From RUG12519 sp045649685 (GTDB lineage Bacteria > Bacillota > Clostridia > Oscillospirales > Ruminococcaceae), in contig JAZRQJ010000005.1 of assembly GCA_045649685.1 (NCBI GenBank), forward strand, positions 1 to 64,000: 64,000 bases of DNA, written 5' to 3'. The notes beneath the pieces are model-generated. The model was not told the DNA's origin, ran no database searches, and saw nothing but the letters and a program-made list of their open reading frames with translations. Positions 51,478 to 61,248 of the stretch are shown here, piece by piece. The translations under genes were made by a program, and so were the position numbers. How positions within the stretch are numbered: position 1 is the stretch's first letter; each line of letters begins with the position of its first letter.

Positions 51478-52987
51478 AATTTTTATTCACCATTTCTTTA
51501 AAAACATTATTTAAATTATTTATTATGTTAGTGGAAGTCATGCTTCTAGATGTTTTTGTTGATTGTGTTAATAAATCAGCAGATAGGCCATGAGCAAATA
51601 TAGCGTTAGATATTGCGTGTTGCATATTTTCGTGACACGGAATAAATGCTGTTATAATTCCTGTTAAAGCATCACCTGTTCCACCTTTTGCCAATCCTTC
51701 ATTACCGCTGGTATTAACATATTGATTGCCTTCAGGAGTAGATAATATAGTGTAGGGGCCTTTTAGAACTAAAAAGCAATTCCATTCTATGGCTTTTTGT
51801 TTTGATATTTGAAATCTATTTGTTTCTATTTTAGTGACTGAACATTTACATAATCTAGCCATTTCACCGGTATGTGGTGTTAAAACTGTAGGTTGATTCC
51901 TTAGTTTTATTAAATTTATCAACTCATCATCTAAGAAGTAAAGAGCATCTGCATCTAAAACTATAGGTACATTACTTAAAATGACTTTTTTCACAACATT
52001 TCTAGTAATAGTTTTTCTGGATAATCCTGGACCGCATGCTATAATGCTAGTTTTATCCGGTGTTTGAAAATCGTATATATATCCGTCTTTTTCTAGGCAA
52101 GGGGTATATGTTGCTTCTAGTAAATGATTTATTGTGTAACTTTTTGCAAATTCTGGAATACATAAAGTGATTAAACCTATTCCGGAACAAAGGCACGCTT
52201 TAGCAGATAATATAGGTGCGCTAGGCATATATTTGCTTCCACCAATTATTAATGCTTTGCCATAAGTTCCTTTGTGCGAATTTGGTTGGCGTGCGGGGAA
52301 AGTGAATTTAAAATTTTCTTTATCCCAAGTTTGTTTTAATGTTGTTTTTGGCTTATGATCAAATATAATTCCTGCATCAACAACCGAAATTTTGCCGTAA
52401 TTAATTTTAGATGGATATAAGAAAGCACTTATTTTTGGAAAAGATACTGTAAAAGTGTAATGGGCTTTTATTGGGTTTTCAATCATTTCACCATTGGCAG
52501 ACACTCCACTAGGTATATCTATCGATATAATTTTTGCGTTTGATTTATTTATATATGAAATGAGCTGATAATAAATTGAATTTGATTTACATTTAAAACC
52601 TATGCCCAATATAGCGTCTATTATAACGGTAGATTTATCAATAAGGTGATTAGTTGATTTATCATATGGAAAAAAGCTATATCCGTGATTTTTGTATAAA
52701 TTAAGATGATATAGGGAAGGACCTTTGTATGTAGAGGAATCAGGTATAATTACAAGATTTACATTAAAGTTTAAGTTTTTTAATCTGCGTGCAATTACTA
52801 TGCCGTCTCCACCATTATTGCCATGGCCACAAAATATTGTTATGGTATCTGTTGGTTTTACAATTTTTAAAATTTTATGTGTTATTGCTTGACCAGCATT
52901 TTCCATCAATATTTCAGATGGGATTCCTAGAGAATCTATTGTATATTTATCAGCATCATACATTTCTTCTTTTGAAAATATTACCAC
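51464..52987 (-). CDS. nnr: Bifunctional NAD(P)H-hydrate epimerase/dehydratase
   Basis: A 507-residue protein with two domains. The N-terminal YjeF_N epimerase (about residues 1-205) has FCGHGNNGGDGIVIARRL. The C-terminal ribokinase-like ADP-dependent dehydratase (about 225-505) has GTYGKALIIGGSKYMPSAP, ACGPGLSRK, VLTPHTGEMARLC and GLAKGGTGDALTG. Together they repair hydrated NADH and NADPH. The GTG at 52987 is eight bases after GAAGG; a GTG three codons earlier overlaps the site. Confidence 0.93.
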   Translation of the reverse strand: MVIFSKEEMYDADKYTIDSLGIPSEILMENAGQAITHKILKIVKPTDTITIFCGHGNNGGDGIVIARRLKNLNFNVNLVIIPDSSTYKGPSLYHLNLYKNHGYSFFPYDKSTNHLIDKSTVIIDAILGIGFKCKSNSIYYQLISYINKSNAKIISIDIPSGVSANGEMIENPIKAHYTFTVSFPKISAFLYPSKINYGKISVVDAGIIFDHKPKTTLKQTWDKENFKFTFPARQPNSHKGTYGKALIIGGSKYMPSAPILSAKACLCSGIGLITLCIPEFAKSYTINHLLEATYTPCLEKDGYIYDFQTPDKTSIIACGPGLSRKTITRNVVKKVILSNVPIVLDADALYFLDDELINLIKLRNQPTVLTPHTGEMARLCKCSVTKIETNRFQISKQKAIEWNCFLVLKGPYTILSTPEGNQYVNTSGNEGLAKGGTGDALTGIITAFIPCHENMQHAISNAIFAHGLSADLLTQSTKTSRSMTSTNIINNLNNVFKEMVNKNYELD

Positions 52988-53042
52988 TAATATCACCTTC
53001 TTTTCAAAATACAGTATACATTTAAATTAAATAATAATCAAG

Positions 53043-53090
53043 AAAAATAACCCTCCAATCACAAAATATTGTTATCAGAGGGTTATTTTT
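53043..53090 (-). terminator. Terminator after dnaJ
   Basis: AAAAATAACCCTC and GAGGGTTATTTTT form a 13-bp stem around a 22-base loop. On the minus strand it ends in TTTTTC directly after the dnaJ stop codon. Confidence 0.85.
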
Positions 53091-54247
53091 TAATTAAACA
53101 TATCTTTTATTTTATCAAAAAAGCATTTTCTTTTATGATAATTTTTTTCATTAAGTGAATCATCGAATTCTTTTATTAATTTCTTCTGTGTTTCATTAAG
53201 ATTACGTGGAACTTCAATTGTAGTTGTTATTAGCATATCTCCTCTGCCATGAGCACGAAGTTTATTAACACCTTTTCCTTTTAATCTAAATGTTGTTCCA
53301 GGCTGAGTTCCTTCTGGTACGCTGTATTTTACTTTACCATCTATTGTTGGAACAACAACATCAGCACCATTAACTGCCTGTGAATATGTAATTGGTATGT
53401 CACATAGTATGTCGAACCCACGTCTTTTAAATAAATGATCCGGTCTAACAGTTATTGCTACGTTTAGATTTCCATATGGGCCACCGTTAGATCCTGCATT
53501 TCCTTCACCAGAAACTAGTAAAGTTTGGCCATCATCAATTCCACCAGGAATGTTTATTTTTATTTTTTTAGTTTTAGATTTTTTACCAGTTCCATGGCAT
53601 CCAGAACAAGGATTTGTTATAATTGTTCCTTTACCACTACATTTTGGACATGTTCGAGATGATGTCATAATTCCAAAAGGAGTTCTTTGCTGAACTTTAA
53701 TCTGACCCATACCTCCACAATCAGGACATGTAGTTGGTTGTGAACCAGAAGCTGCTCCACTTCCCATACATTTATCACATTTATCCATTTTGGTTATGCT
53801 TATTTCTTTGCTTGTTCCTTTGCAGGCTTCCAAAAATGAAATAGTTATACTTGAAAATGTATCTTGACCACGTTTTGGGGCATTAGCATTAGATCGGTGT
53901 GAACCACCAAATCCACCAAAGCCTCCACCACCAAACATACTATCAAATATGTCTCCTAGGTCAACATCAAATCCGCCGGCATCATATCCGCCAGCTCCAG
54001 CTCCGGCTCCAAAATTAGGATCAACGCCTGCATGACCAAATTGGTCATATTGGGCGCGTTTAGTTGAATCACTAAGAACCTCGTAAGCTTCACTAACTTC
54101 TTTAAATTTTTGTTCTGCTTCTTTATCATTAGGACATAAATCTGGATGATATTTCTTTGCTAATTTACGATATGCTTTTTTTATTTCGCTATCTGAAGCA
54201 CCTTTTGATATACCAAGCACTTCATAATAATCTCGTTTATTTGCCAA
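53090..54247 (-). CDS. dnaJ: Chaperone DnaJ
   Basis: A 385-residue type I DnaJ. It has the J domain with HPD in YHPDLCPNDKEAEQ, a Gly/Phe-rich linker (GGGGFGGFGG), and four zinc-finger repeats (CDKCMGSG, CPDCGGMG, CPKCSGKG, CSGCHGTG). A C-terminal substrate-binding domain follows. It stimulates DnaK ATPase and delivers unfolded clients. The TTG at 54247 follows GGAGG by eight bases and gives the standard N-terminus MANKRDYYEVLG. Confidence 0.96.
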   Translation of the reverse strand: MANKRDYYEVLGISKGASDSEIKKAYRKLAKKYHPDLCPNDKEAEQKFKEVSEAYEVLSDSTKRAQYDQFGHAGVDPNFGAGAGAGGYDAGGFDVDLGDIFDSMFGGGGFGGFGGSHRSNANAPKRGQDTFSSITISFLEACKGTSKEISITKMDKCDKCMGSGAASGSQPTTCPDCGGMGQIKVQQRTPFGIMTSSRTCPKCSGKGTIITNPCSGCHGTGKKSKTKKIKINIPGGIDDGQTLLVSGEGNAGSNGGPYGNLNVAITVRPDHLFKRRGFDILCDIPITYSQAVNGADVVVPTIDGKVKYSVPEGTQPGTTFRLKGKGVNKLRAHGRGDMLITTTIEVPRNLNETQKKLIKEFDDSLNEKNYHKRKCFFDKIKDMFN

Positions 54248-54324
54248 GGTTATTTCCTCCAAAATTGCAAAGGGGAAACAAGGTTATTTAGTATATTTCC
54301 CTTGTTTCCGAATGCAGTATATTA

Positions 54325-56187
54325 TTAATTGTTTTTACTATTGTCATCAACATCAGTATAATCTACATCAACAACATTATCATCAGTAGAATTAGATGAT
54401 TCATTAGAACTTGAAGATGCTTGTTGATCTTGATTTGATGCTTGTGTCTGAGCTTGTGCTTGTTTATATATTTTTTCAGAAATAGAATAAACAGCTTTTT
54501 GTAGGTCTTCTTGTTTTGATTTTATGTCATCTATATTTGTTGCCTTTAAAGCCTCTTTTAACGCATTTACCTTTGTTTGAATTGATGATTTTTCATCTTC
54601 AGATAATTTATCTCCTGATTCAGACAAGATTTTCTCACTTTGGTAAACTAACTGATCCGCATTATTTTTAACTTCAACTTCTTCTTTTTTCTTTTTGTCT
54701 TCTGAGGCAAACTTTTCAGCCTCTTTAACTGCTTTATCGATTTCTTCATCACTCATGTTTGTTGATGATGTTATTGTAATGTTTTGTGCCTTTCCTGTTC
54801 CTAAGTCTTTTGCAGAAACGTGCACAATGCCGTTAGCGTCTATATCAAAAGTAACTTCAATTTGAGGGATTCCACGAGGTGCTGGAGCAATTCCATCCAA
54901 ACGAAACATTCCTAACTGTTTATTGTCACGGCAGAATTCACGTTCGCCTTGATATATTGCAACATCAACAGAAGTTTGACCATCTGCAGCAGTTGTAAAT
55001 ATTTGAGTTTTTTTAGTTGGAATTGTAGTGTTACGTTCAATCATTTTTGCCATAACTCCACCTTGAGTTTCCAAACCTAATGTCAATGGAGTAACATCCA
55101 ATAGTAGCAATCCTTTAACGTCGCCACCAAGAACACCACCTTGTATTGCAGCACCAATTGATACACATTCATCAGGGTTTATTCCTTTGAAAGGTTCTTT
55201 GTTTAGTTTCTTTTCAACAGCTTCATAAACTGCTGGAATTCTTGTAGAACCACCAACCATTAAAATTTTATCTAGTTCAGAAGCTGAAAGACCTGCATCT
55301 GATAGAGCTTGTTGAACTGGTTCCATTGTTTTTTCAACTAAATCTGCAGTTAATTCATTAAATTTTGCTCTACTTAATGTTAAATCTAAGTGCTTAGGAC
55401 CAGTTGCATCTGCAGTTATAAATGGCTGATTTATATTTGTGCTCATAGTTGAAGATAGTTCAATTTTAGCTTTTTCAGCTGCCTCTTTAAGACGCTGCAT
55501 AGCCATTTTATCTGAGGACAGATCAATTCCTTCAGCTTTTTTAAATTCAGAAACGATCCAGTCTATAATTCTTTGGTCGAAGTCGTCTCCACCTAGTTTG
55601 TTGTTACCTGCTGTCGCTAAAACTTCTTGAACTCCATCTCCCATTTCAATTATTGAAACGTCGAAAGTTCCTCCACCTAAGTCATATACCATTACTTTTT
55701 GGTCGTCTTCTTTGTCTACACCATATGCAAGAGCAGCTGCAGTAGGCTCATTTATTATTCTCTTAACGTCTAAGCCAGCAATTTTTCCAGCATCTTTAGT
55801 TGCTTGACGCTGTGAATCTGAAAAGTAAGCAGGAACTGTTATTACAGCTTCAGTTACTGGTTCACCCAAATATGCTTCTGCGTCAGCTTTTAGTTTTTGT
55901 AAAATCATAGCTGAAATTTCTTGAGGAGTGTAGTTTTTATCTTCAATATTAACTTTATAATCTGTTCCCATATGACGTTTAATGGAAATTATTGTTTTTT
56001 CAGGGTTAGTTATTGCTTGTCTTTTAGCAACCTGACCAACCATTCTTTCACCTGTTTTTGAAAATGCAACAACCGATGCAGTTGTTCTAGAACCTTCTGC
56101 GTTTGGAATTACAACAGCTTCTCCACCTTCCATTACAGAAACGCAGGAATTTGTTGTTCCAAGATCTATTCCTATTATTTTACTCAT
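54325..56187 (-). CDS. dnaK: Chaperone DnaK (Hsp70)
   Basis: A 620-residue Hsp70. The N-terminal ATPase has IGIDLGTTNSCVSV, VYDLGGGTFDVSI and ILMVGGSTRIPAV; the substrate domain has the hydrophobic linker LLLLDVTPLTLGLET. The tail is Gln/Ser-rich, ending with the acidic VVDVDYTDVDD. AGGTAATT lies before the ATG. It belongs to the CIRCE-controlled heat-shock operon. Confidence 0.98.
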   Translation of the reverse strand: MSKIIGIDLGTTNSCVSVMEGGEAVVIPNAEGSRTTASVVAFSKTGERMVGQVAKRQAITNPEKTIISIKRHMGTDYKVNIEDKNYTPQEISAMILQKLKADAEAYLGEPVTEAVITVPAYFSDSQRQATKDAGKIAGLDVKRIINEPTAAALAYGVDKEDDQKVMVYDLGGGTFDVSIIEMGDGVQEVLATAGNNKLGGDDFDQRIIDWIVSEFKKAEGIDLSSDKMAMQRLKEAAEKAKIELSSTMSTNINQPFITADATGPKHLDLTLSRAKFNELTADLVEKTMEPVQQALSDAGLSASELDKILMVGGSTRIPAVYEAVEKKLNKEPFKGINPDECVSIGAAIQGGVLGGDVKGLLLLDVTPLTLGLETQGGVMAKMIERNTTIPTKKTQIFTTAADGQTSVDVAIYQGEREFCRDNKQLGMFRLDGIAPAPRGIPQIEVTFDIDANGIVHVSAKDLGTGKAQNITITSSTNMSDEEIDKAVKEAEKFASEDKKKKEEVEVKNNADQLVYQSEKILSESGDKLSEDEKSSIQTKVNALKEALKATNIDDIKSKQEDLQKAVYSISEKIYKQAQAQTQASNQDQQASSSSNESSNSTDDNVVDVDYTDVDDNSKNN

Positions 56188-56252
56188 ATTAAATTACCTC
56201 CATAGTAAATTGTTTTATATTTTTATTGTTGAATATAAATTCAAATTATATT

Positions 56253-56822
56253 CTAAGGATTAGCTACAACTACCATAGCATGGCGTATAACAGTGTCCTT
56301 TAATTTATATCCTTTTTGCAAAACTTGGCAAACAGTATTGTGATCGAAATTTTCATCTTCAATTACATTAATTGCGTTATGACAATTTGGATCGAATGTT
56401 TTGCCTTCGCTTTCAATTTCAACGACACCTATCTTTTTCAGAGTATCGCAAAATTGATCAACAACTAATTTTATGCCCTTGCTTAAATTATCATCGCTAC
56501 TTACAGATTCAAGAGCACGCTCTAAATTATCTAGAACAGACAATAAAGGTGTTATGCAATCTGCTTGTGCAGATATATATATATTTTCTTTTTCCTTTAT
56601 TGTACGTTTACGGAAATTGTCAAATTCAGCTTTTAGTCTTAAATCTTGATTTTGAAGATCCTTAAGTTTAGCTTCTAATTCACTTATTTCTGATGATATT
56701 TCTTCAGCATCTTCTAAAATTTCATTTTGTTCAACATCATTTTTTGATTCTTCTTGATTATCTTTATTATTTGTTTCAATATCATTTAACTGATCAATAG
56801 TGTCTTTTGTATTTTTTTCCAT
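56253..56822 (-). CDS. grpE: Nucleotide exchange factor GrpE
   Basis: A 189-residue GrpE. A long acidic N-terminal coiled coil is followed by RLKAEFDNFRKRTIKEKENI, the dimer helix, and by the beta-wing with VVEIESEGKTFDPNCHNAI. It swaps ADP for ATP on DnaK. ATG 56822 follows AAGGAG and sits four bases after the hrcA stop; a longer frame would start inside hrcA. Confidence 0.95.
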   Translation of the reverse strand: MEKNTKDTIDQLNDIETNNKDNQEESKNDVEQNEILEDAEEISSEISELEAKLKDLQNQDLRLKAEFDNFRKRTIKEKENIYISAQADCITPLLSVLDNLERALESVSSDDNLSKGIKLVVDQFCDTLKKIGVVEIESEGKTFDPNCHNAINVIEDENFDHNTVCQVLQKGYKLKDTVIRHAMVVVANP

Positions 56823-56826
56823 GTGG

Positions 56827-57870
56827 CTATTCTCCTTCTTCAGTTTCTGATTCAAATTCATTTAACATATTATCTATTATAGATGTAACACTTTTCGAAA
56901 AATAGGAAACATAGGGGATAATTTTTTGATAATCTAATCTTATAGGACCTATTACTCCAAATGAACCGAATTGACTATTTGTTCCATACTTAGAGAGGAT
57001 TAAGCTAGAATTACCAACTGCAAATGTATCATCTTCTTTTCCAAAAACAATATTTATTCCAGAAAAAGCACTTGATAATATATCTTCTATTTGATTCTTA
57101 GCAGACATGAATTCCATTAATTCATTGGCTTTTAATCCATCATATTTTAGTAAATTATTTTCACCTTTCAAGTCTACTTGTGTTTGTGAAATTTCATCAT
57201 ATAGTTCATGCAAAGTATTTAGAAGAGGAGATAGGCTTAAAATGTAATTTCCCATGGCAGTTGACAAATTATCAAAAATATTTTCGTCAAATGAATCCAA
57301 TGAAAGACCTTTAAGATTCTCATTAATTATTTTTTCAAAAAACTCTAACTGTTCATTAGTTATGTTAAACTGCATTCGGCAAATTTTATTTTTTATTTCT
57401 CCCGAAGAAGTTATTAATAAAACAGCATAAATTCTTTTTCCAGTTGGGATTACTTCAACTTTAGAAATAACTGAAAATTTTGGCAAGCAGTTAGTTGACA
57501 CAGCAGCTAAACCAGTAATCTCTGATAACGCACTTACAGCATTATCTATAACTGCGGAAATTGAACTTGTATCTGCTTGCAGTAATTTATCTATTTCTGC
57601 TTTTTCTTCACAACTCAAACTTTTTGGTGTTATAATATGATTTATATATGCCCTAAAACCAAGATATGTAGGGACTCTTCCTGCCGAAGTATGTGGCTGC
57701 TCTAATAATCCCAAATTTTCTAATTTAACCATATCATTTCGTATTGTGGCAGGTGAAACAGTTTTATTAAGCTTTGAACAAACAGCTACACTACCTACAG
57801 GTTCTCCTGTTTCAATGTATAAATCAACTATGTGTTCTAAAATTTTTAACCGCCTTTCGTCGCTTTTCAT
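56827..57870 (-). CDS. hrcA: Heat-inducible repressor HrcA
   Basis: A 347-residue repressor. The N-terminal winged helix has KLNKTVSPATIRNDMVKLE and LLEQPHTSAGRVPTYLGFR, typical of HrcA. It binds the CIRCE palindrome found 33 bases upstream of its own start and so represses this operon until heat stress. It is first in hrcA-grpE-dnaK-dnaJ. Confidence 0.97.
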   Translation of the reverse strand: MKSDERRLKILEHIVDLYIETGEPVGSVAVCSKLNKTVSPATIRNDMVKLENLGLLEQPHTSAGRVPTYLGFRAYINHIITPKSLSCEEKAEIDKLLQADTSSISAVIDNAVSALSEITGLAAVSTNCLPKFSVISKVEVIPTGKRIYAVLLITSSGEIKNKICRMQFNITNEQLEFFEKIINENLKGLSLDSFDENIFDNLSTAMGNYILSLSPLLNTLHELYDEISQTQVDLKGENNLLKYDGLKANELMEFMSAKNQIEDILSSAFSGINIVFGKEDDTFAVGNSSLILSKYGTNSQFGSFGVIGPIRLDYQKIIPYVSYFSKSVTSIIDNMLNEFESETEEGE

Positions 57871-57902
57871 ATATTTAACACCTCAATATACGATGAATTA
57901 TT

Positions 57903-57929
57903 TTAGCACTCATATTATCCGAGTGCTAA
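57903..57929 (-). promoter_or_regulatory. CIRCE operator
   Basis: Exact consensus inverted repeat TTAGCACTC-N9-GAGTGCTAA, located just downstream of the hrcA promoter -10 box. It is the binding site of HrcA. Confidence 0.97.
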
Positions 57930-57934
57930 TTATA

Positions 57935-57963
57935 ATATTATCACCATTTTCCAATTATGTCAA
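57935..57963 (-). promoter_or_regulatory. Sigma-A promoter of the hrcA operon
   Basis: Minus strand: TTGACA (57958-57963), 17 bases, TAATAT (57935-57940), immediately upstream of CIRCE. Confidence 0.85.
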
Positions 57964-58014
57964 TATCTTATTAAAAATAATTTTTGTTTTGTAGGATATA
58001 TTGTTTATTTAAAT

Positions 58015-58050
58015 AAGAAGTAACAATAAATAATCTTATTGCTACTTCTT
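58015..58050 (-). terminator. Terminator of the Gld-like ABC operon
   Basis: AAGAAGTAACAATAA and TTATTGCTACTTCTT form a 15-bp stem with one mismatch, ten bases after the DUF4340 stop on the minus strand, followed by TATTTAAAT. Confidence 0.75.
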
Positions 58051-58059
58051 CATATTTAG

Positions 58060-59073
58060 TTAATTATTGAAAGACATGTTTAACCATGGTAAATTAGACT
58101 CACTTATCGAATATATTGCTGGAATATCATTTATCATAACATAATATGATTTATGAACTGTGTTTTCACTTTCGTTTTCTTTTTGATGTATATCGTCATG
58201 ATCTGAATGTGAATATTGTTTTGAATCTGAAATAGAACCTATTTTAAAACAGTATGTTTCGCCATCAATAACATATGTGATGGTAGCTTGTGGAGTATTT
58301 AAACCGCATGAGCTTATAGTAGCATCTGAAGGGTTTATGGTGTATACATTGGTTGCAGTTAATGTGAACGGAGAATTTTCTAATTGAATTCTTATATCTT
58401 CCGTTACTGTTAAATTGGAAGGAGTAATTATATTTAATTTTCCATCATCATTTGTTGTTATTTCAATGGGTGTTTTTAAATTGCTTTTTTCTATTGTACA
58501 TTTAGTTATGCCTCCACTTACCCAATTTCCATCTTGATCTAGTTTTCTAGCAGAATATGGAATTAAATTTAGATTAGCATATTGAAAATGTTCTTTTAGA
58601 AAAGGTTTTATTTGAGATATTGGAACTAATGCAATTTCATTTTTAGATTCTTCAAGACAATAATATGCGGTTTTATCTGGATTCATGTTACCAATTTTTA
58701 AGGTTGTTGAATATTTATTAAATTCAGTTTTTACAGTAATTTTAGGATCTTTAAGTCCGTAGTCATTTAAATCGTTTTGTGGAGTAAAAATATTTTCGGC
58801 TTCTAAACTCTTAGCTGAATTAAACAGCATTTCACAAAAAGATTGATTGATTGGGATTTTGTTGAATTCGCTTATTTTCCATATACCATTTTGAAGGGAA
58901 ATAGAAAAGCTTTTATTATCTGATGTTATTGTGACTTTTATTGGATCGTCATATGAATAATATTTTTTATTAGTTGAAATTTGTTGTGGTGTGGCGTTTA
59001 ATATTAAAATTGACAGCACTAAAGTTACAAGTATTATTGCATAAATTAATATTGTTTTTTTCTTTTTTTTCAT
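58060..59073 (-). CDS. DUF4340 membrane-anchored protein
   Basis: A 337-residue protein with one N-terminal membrane helix (about residues 8-28). The outer region is beta-rich with LNDYGLKDPKITVKTEF and TLKIGNMNPDKTAYYCLE, repeat units of the DUF4340 family. These proteins usually follow GldG-like transport genes, as here (three bases after the previous stop), and probably form part of the same envelope complex. The function is not established. Confidence 0.85.
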   Translation of the reverse strand: MKKKKKTILIYAIILVTLVLSILILNATPQQISTNKKYYSYDDPIKVTITSDNKSFSISLQNGIWKISEFNKIPINQSFCEMLFNSAKSLEAENIFTPQNDLNDYGLKDPKITVKTEFNKYSTTLKIGNMNPDKTAYYCLEESKNEIALVPISQIKPFLKEHFQYANLNLIPYSARKLDQDGNWVSGGITKCTIEKSNLKTPIEITTNDDGKLNIITPSNLTVTEDIRIQLENSPFTLTATNVYTINPSDATISSCGLNTPQATITYVIDGETYCFKIGSISDSKQYSHSDHDDIHQKENESENTVHKSYYVMINDIPAIYSISESNLPWLNMSFNN

Positions 59074-59076
59074 TAT

Positions 59077-60534
59077 CTACCGTCTCTTTCTATATCTATA
59101 AACAATATATCCAATTATAGCAATTGTTACTGGAACTACTGCCATAAACAGAAAACCTATTATGGTTACTTGAAGAATGTTTATTCCAAGAGGTGGTGTT
59201 GACATAGATTTAGGCAAAATGGTTATATTGCTTTTGTGATCGGTTGTTTCACCAAGAACACTTAATACAAACTCTCCATTTCCGTAATTTGGAATATCCA
59301 TAGCAGATAATATTTCAATATTCGAGAAAGCAGTAACTTTTGTTGTTTTTTTATCGTTTATATTTTTTTGAGTTCCAATAGCAACTGAAAAAGATGATTT
59401 GGGGGCTGATTCATATTTGAAATTTTTATCATTTTCATTTAATATAGAACAAGTTTTGCTTGTTGCACATATTTCTGTTTGAATTATGGCATCATTTATT
59501 TTTTCCAGGTGCATTGGTTTGCATGATTTAACTACAATGGGTGCGTTTTTAATTGAGATATTCTCTGTATATTTATTAGAATCATCTGCCAGTGAATAAA
59601 ATTGATTTGTAGAATTTCCTATTAGATTTTTAGGATTGGTTTCTACAACCATTCCTTCAGAAAAAGTGATTCCATATTTTTTTAATAGTGATTCTAAATT
59701 AGGTAATTTTGTTTGTGTTGCTGAAGCAAAATATATTAAAGAGCCGCCATTATTTAAATATTCTTCAATTTTAGACATATCTTCTGACGTATAGTCGGTT
59801 TTTGGGCTGCTAATTATCATTAATTCAAAATCTTCAGCGATTTCATCTTTAGCAAAATTTAAATTATTTAGATCATAGCCATTATCTTTAAATTGTTGAG
59901 CTATAGGAGAAATATCAGTTTCACCATGTCCATTAATTACAGCTGTTTTAACGAGATTTTGACCAGAAATAAATTCTAGGGCGTGAGCAATATTTGATTC
60001 TACATTTGAAACTATTTGATGTTGTTGACTATGTATGTCTCCGTATGATTGAGTAAACATTTTTGATTGTGGCAGATATTGTGAATTTTTTGAATCATCT
60101 GTAATTAATATGCCGCCCGAGTTTAATTGAAAATTTGGGTAGTTGGAAATAAAATTAGGATTTTGATCTAAATTGATAAATTCTATGCTTATATTTGGAT
60201 TTTCGGAGGCAATATTTTTAGAAATGTTATATATATGTAATAAATAGGGAGAACCGTTTTTAAATGTTTGTTCATCATCTAACAAAATTAATTTTGTTTT
60301 TTTATTGTAGTTCTTTAAAAAAGATTTTGTTTGATCAGATATTTGATATAGTTGATTGGATGATAAATCTATTTGTATATTATATTTTTGAACAAGAGTA
60401 GAGCATACTATGTTTATTAAAAATACCATGGAAATAAATATTGCTGTAAATGTTGCAGATAGCGTACTGTATTTAAATTTTTTGGTATGTAAAAGATTTT
60501 TTACATTACTTTTGATTTTTTGTCTGATTTTCAT
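59077..60534 (-). CDS. GldG-family ABC-type transport auxiliary protein
   Basis: A 485-residue protein. An N-terminal membrane helix (about residues 25-48) is followed by a large extracytoplasmic ABC_transp_aux/GldG domain (VQKYNIQIDLSSNQLYQIS, VNGHGETDISP-like segment and YLNNGGSLIYF) and a C-terminal helix (about 455-480). In Bacteroidetes GldG works with GldA and GldF in gliding; in Firmicutes related sets have no gliding role and the substrate is unknown. Confidence 0.85.
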   Translation of the reverse strand: MKIRQKIKSNVKNLLHTKKFKYSTLSATFTAIFISMVFLINIVCSTLVQKYNIQIDLSSNQLYQISDQTKSFLKNYNKKTKLILLDDEQTFKNGSPYLLHIYNISKNIASENPNISIEFINLDQNPNFISNYPNFQLNSGGILITDDSKNSQYLPQSKMFTQSYGDIHSQQHQIVSNVESNIAHALEFISGQNLVKTAVINGHGETDISPIAQQFKDNGYDLNNLNFAKDEIAEDFELMIISSPKTDYTSEDMSKIEEYLNNGGSLIYFASATQTKLPNLESLLKKYGITFSEGMVVETNPKNLIGNSTNQFYSLADDSNKYTENISIKNAPIVVKSCKPMHLEKINDAIIQTEICATSKTCSILNENDKNFKYESAPKSSFSVAIGTQKNINDKKTTKVTAFSNIEILSAMDIPNYGNGEFVLSVLGETTDHKSNITILPKSMSTPPLGINILQVTIIGFLFMAVVPVTIAIIGYIVYRYRKRR

Positions 60535-60543
60535 TATTTTACC

Positions 60544-61248
60544 TCAATTCCAACGTTTTTTCTCCAGTGTTTGGACGGTTAAAAACATAAAAATGACGAT
60601 TATGCTTATAAAATATAAAATATCTGATATGTTTAAAATTCCAGATATTAAATTGCTATATTTTGGCATTATAGCTAAACTGTTAATAAAAGTTTTAAGC
60701 CAGTCAAATGGCATATATTGTGACAGAGCATCTATAAAAACGAATATTAAAAATATACCAAACGAGCCAAATGCGGATATTATTTGGCTTTCAGTTTTAG
60801 ATGATACAAATATGCCTATTGAAATTAGGGAGGCGCCTAAAAGAGTTGTTCCTAACAAGCATCCAATTATTAAACTAAGAGAAATTTTTGCGAATATGCA
60901 AACAACAATGACATAAATTAAATTTATAGATGTTGCTGCTATGAACATAATTAAGGCTGAAATATATTTTCCTAAAACTATGTCGGTTATTTTGGCTGGA
61001 GAACAAAATAGCAGTTGATCGGTATGTAGTTTATATTCTTCGCTAAATAATCGCATAGTTAGTATAGGAGTTAGTAATATAATTACCATAAATAGTGTTT
61101 GAAAAAATGCAGAAATATTAGAAGTGTTTTGTACTATTGTGGATGAAAAGAAAAAAAATGCGGATAGAGCACAAAAAATGCTTATAAATATATATCCTAT
61201 GGGATATAAAAAATATTCTCTTAATTCTTTGCGAATTAGTGCGGTCAT
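60544..61248 (-). CDS. ABC-2 type permease (GldF-like)
   Basis: A 234-residue protein with six hydrophobic segments. The N-terminal MTALIRKELREYFLYPIGYI and the phrase PILTMRLFSEEYKLHTDQLLFCSPAK are characteristic of GldF/NosY-like permeases. It overlaps the ATPase gene by four bases and is followed by the GldG-like gene with a nine-base gap. Confidence 0.88.
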   Translation of the reverse strand: MTALIRKELREYFLYPIGYIFISIFCALSAFFFFSSTIVQNTSNISAFFQTLFMVIILLTPILTMRLFSEEYKLHTDQLLFCSPAKITDIVLGKYISALIMFIAATSINLIYVIVVCIFAKISLSLIIGCLLGTTLLGASLISIGIFVSSKTESQIISAFGSFGIFLIFVFIDALSQYMPFDWLKTFINSLAIMPKYSNLISGILNISDILYFISIIVIFMFLTVQTLEKKRWN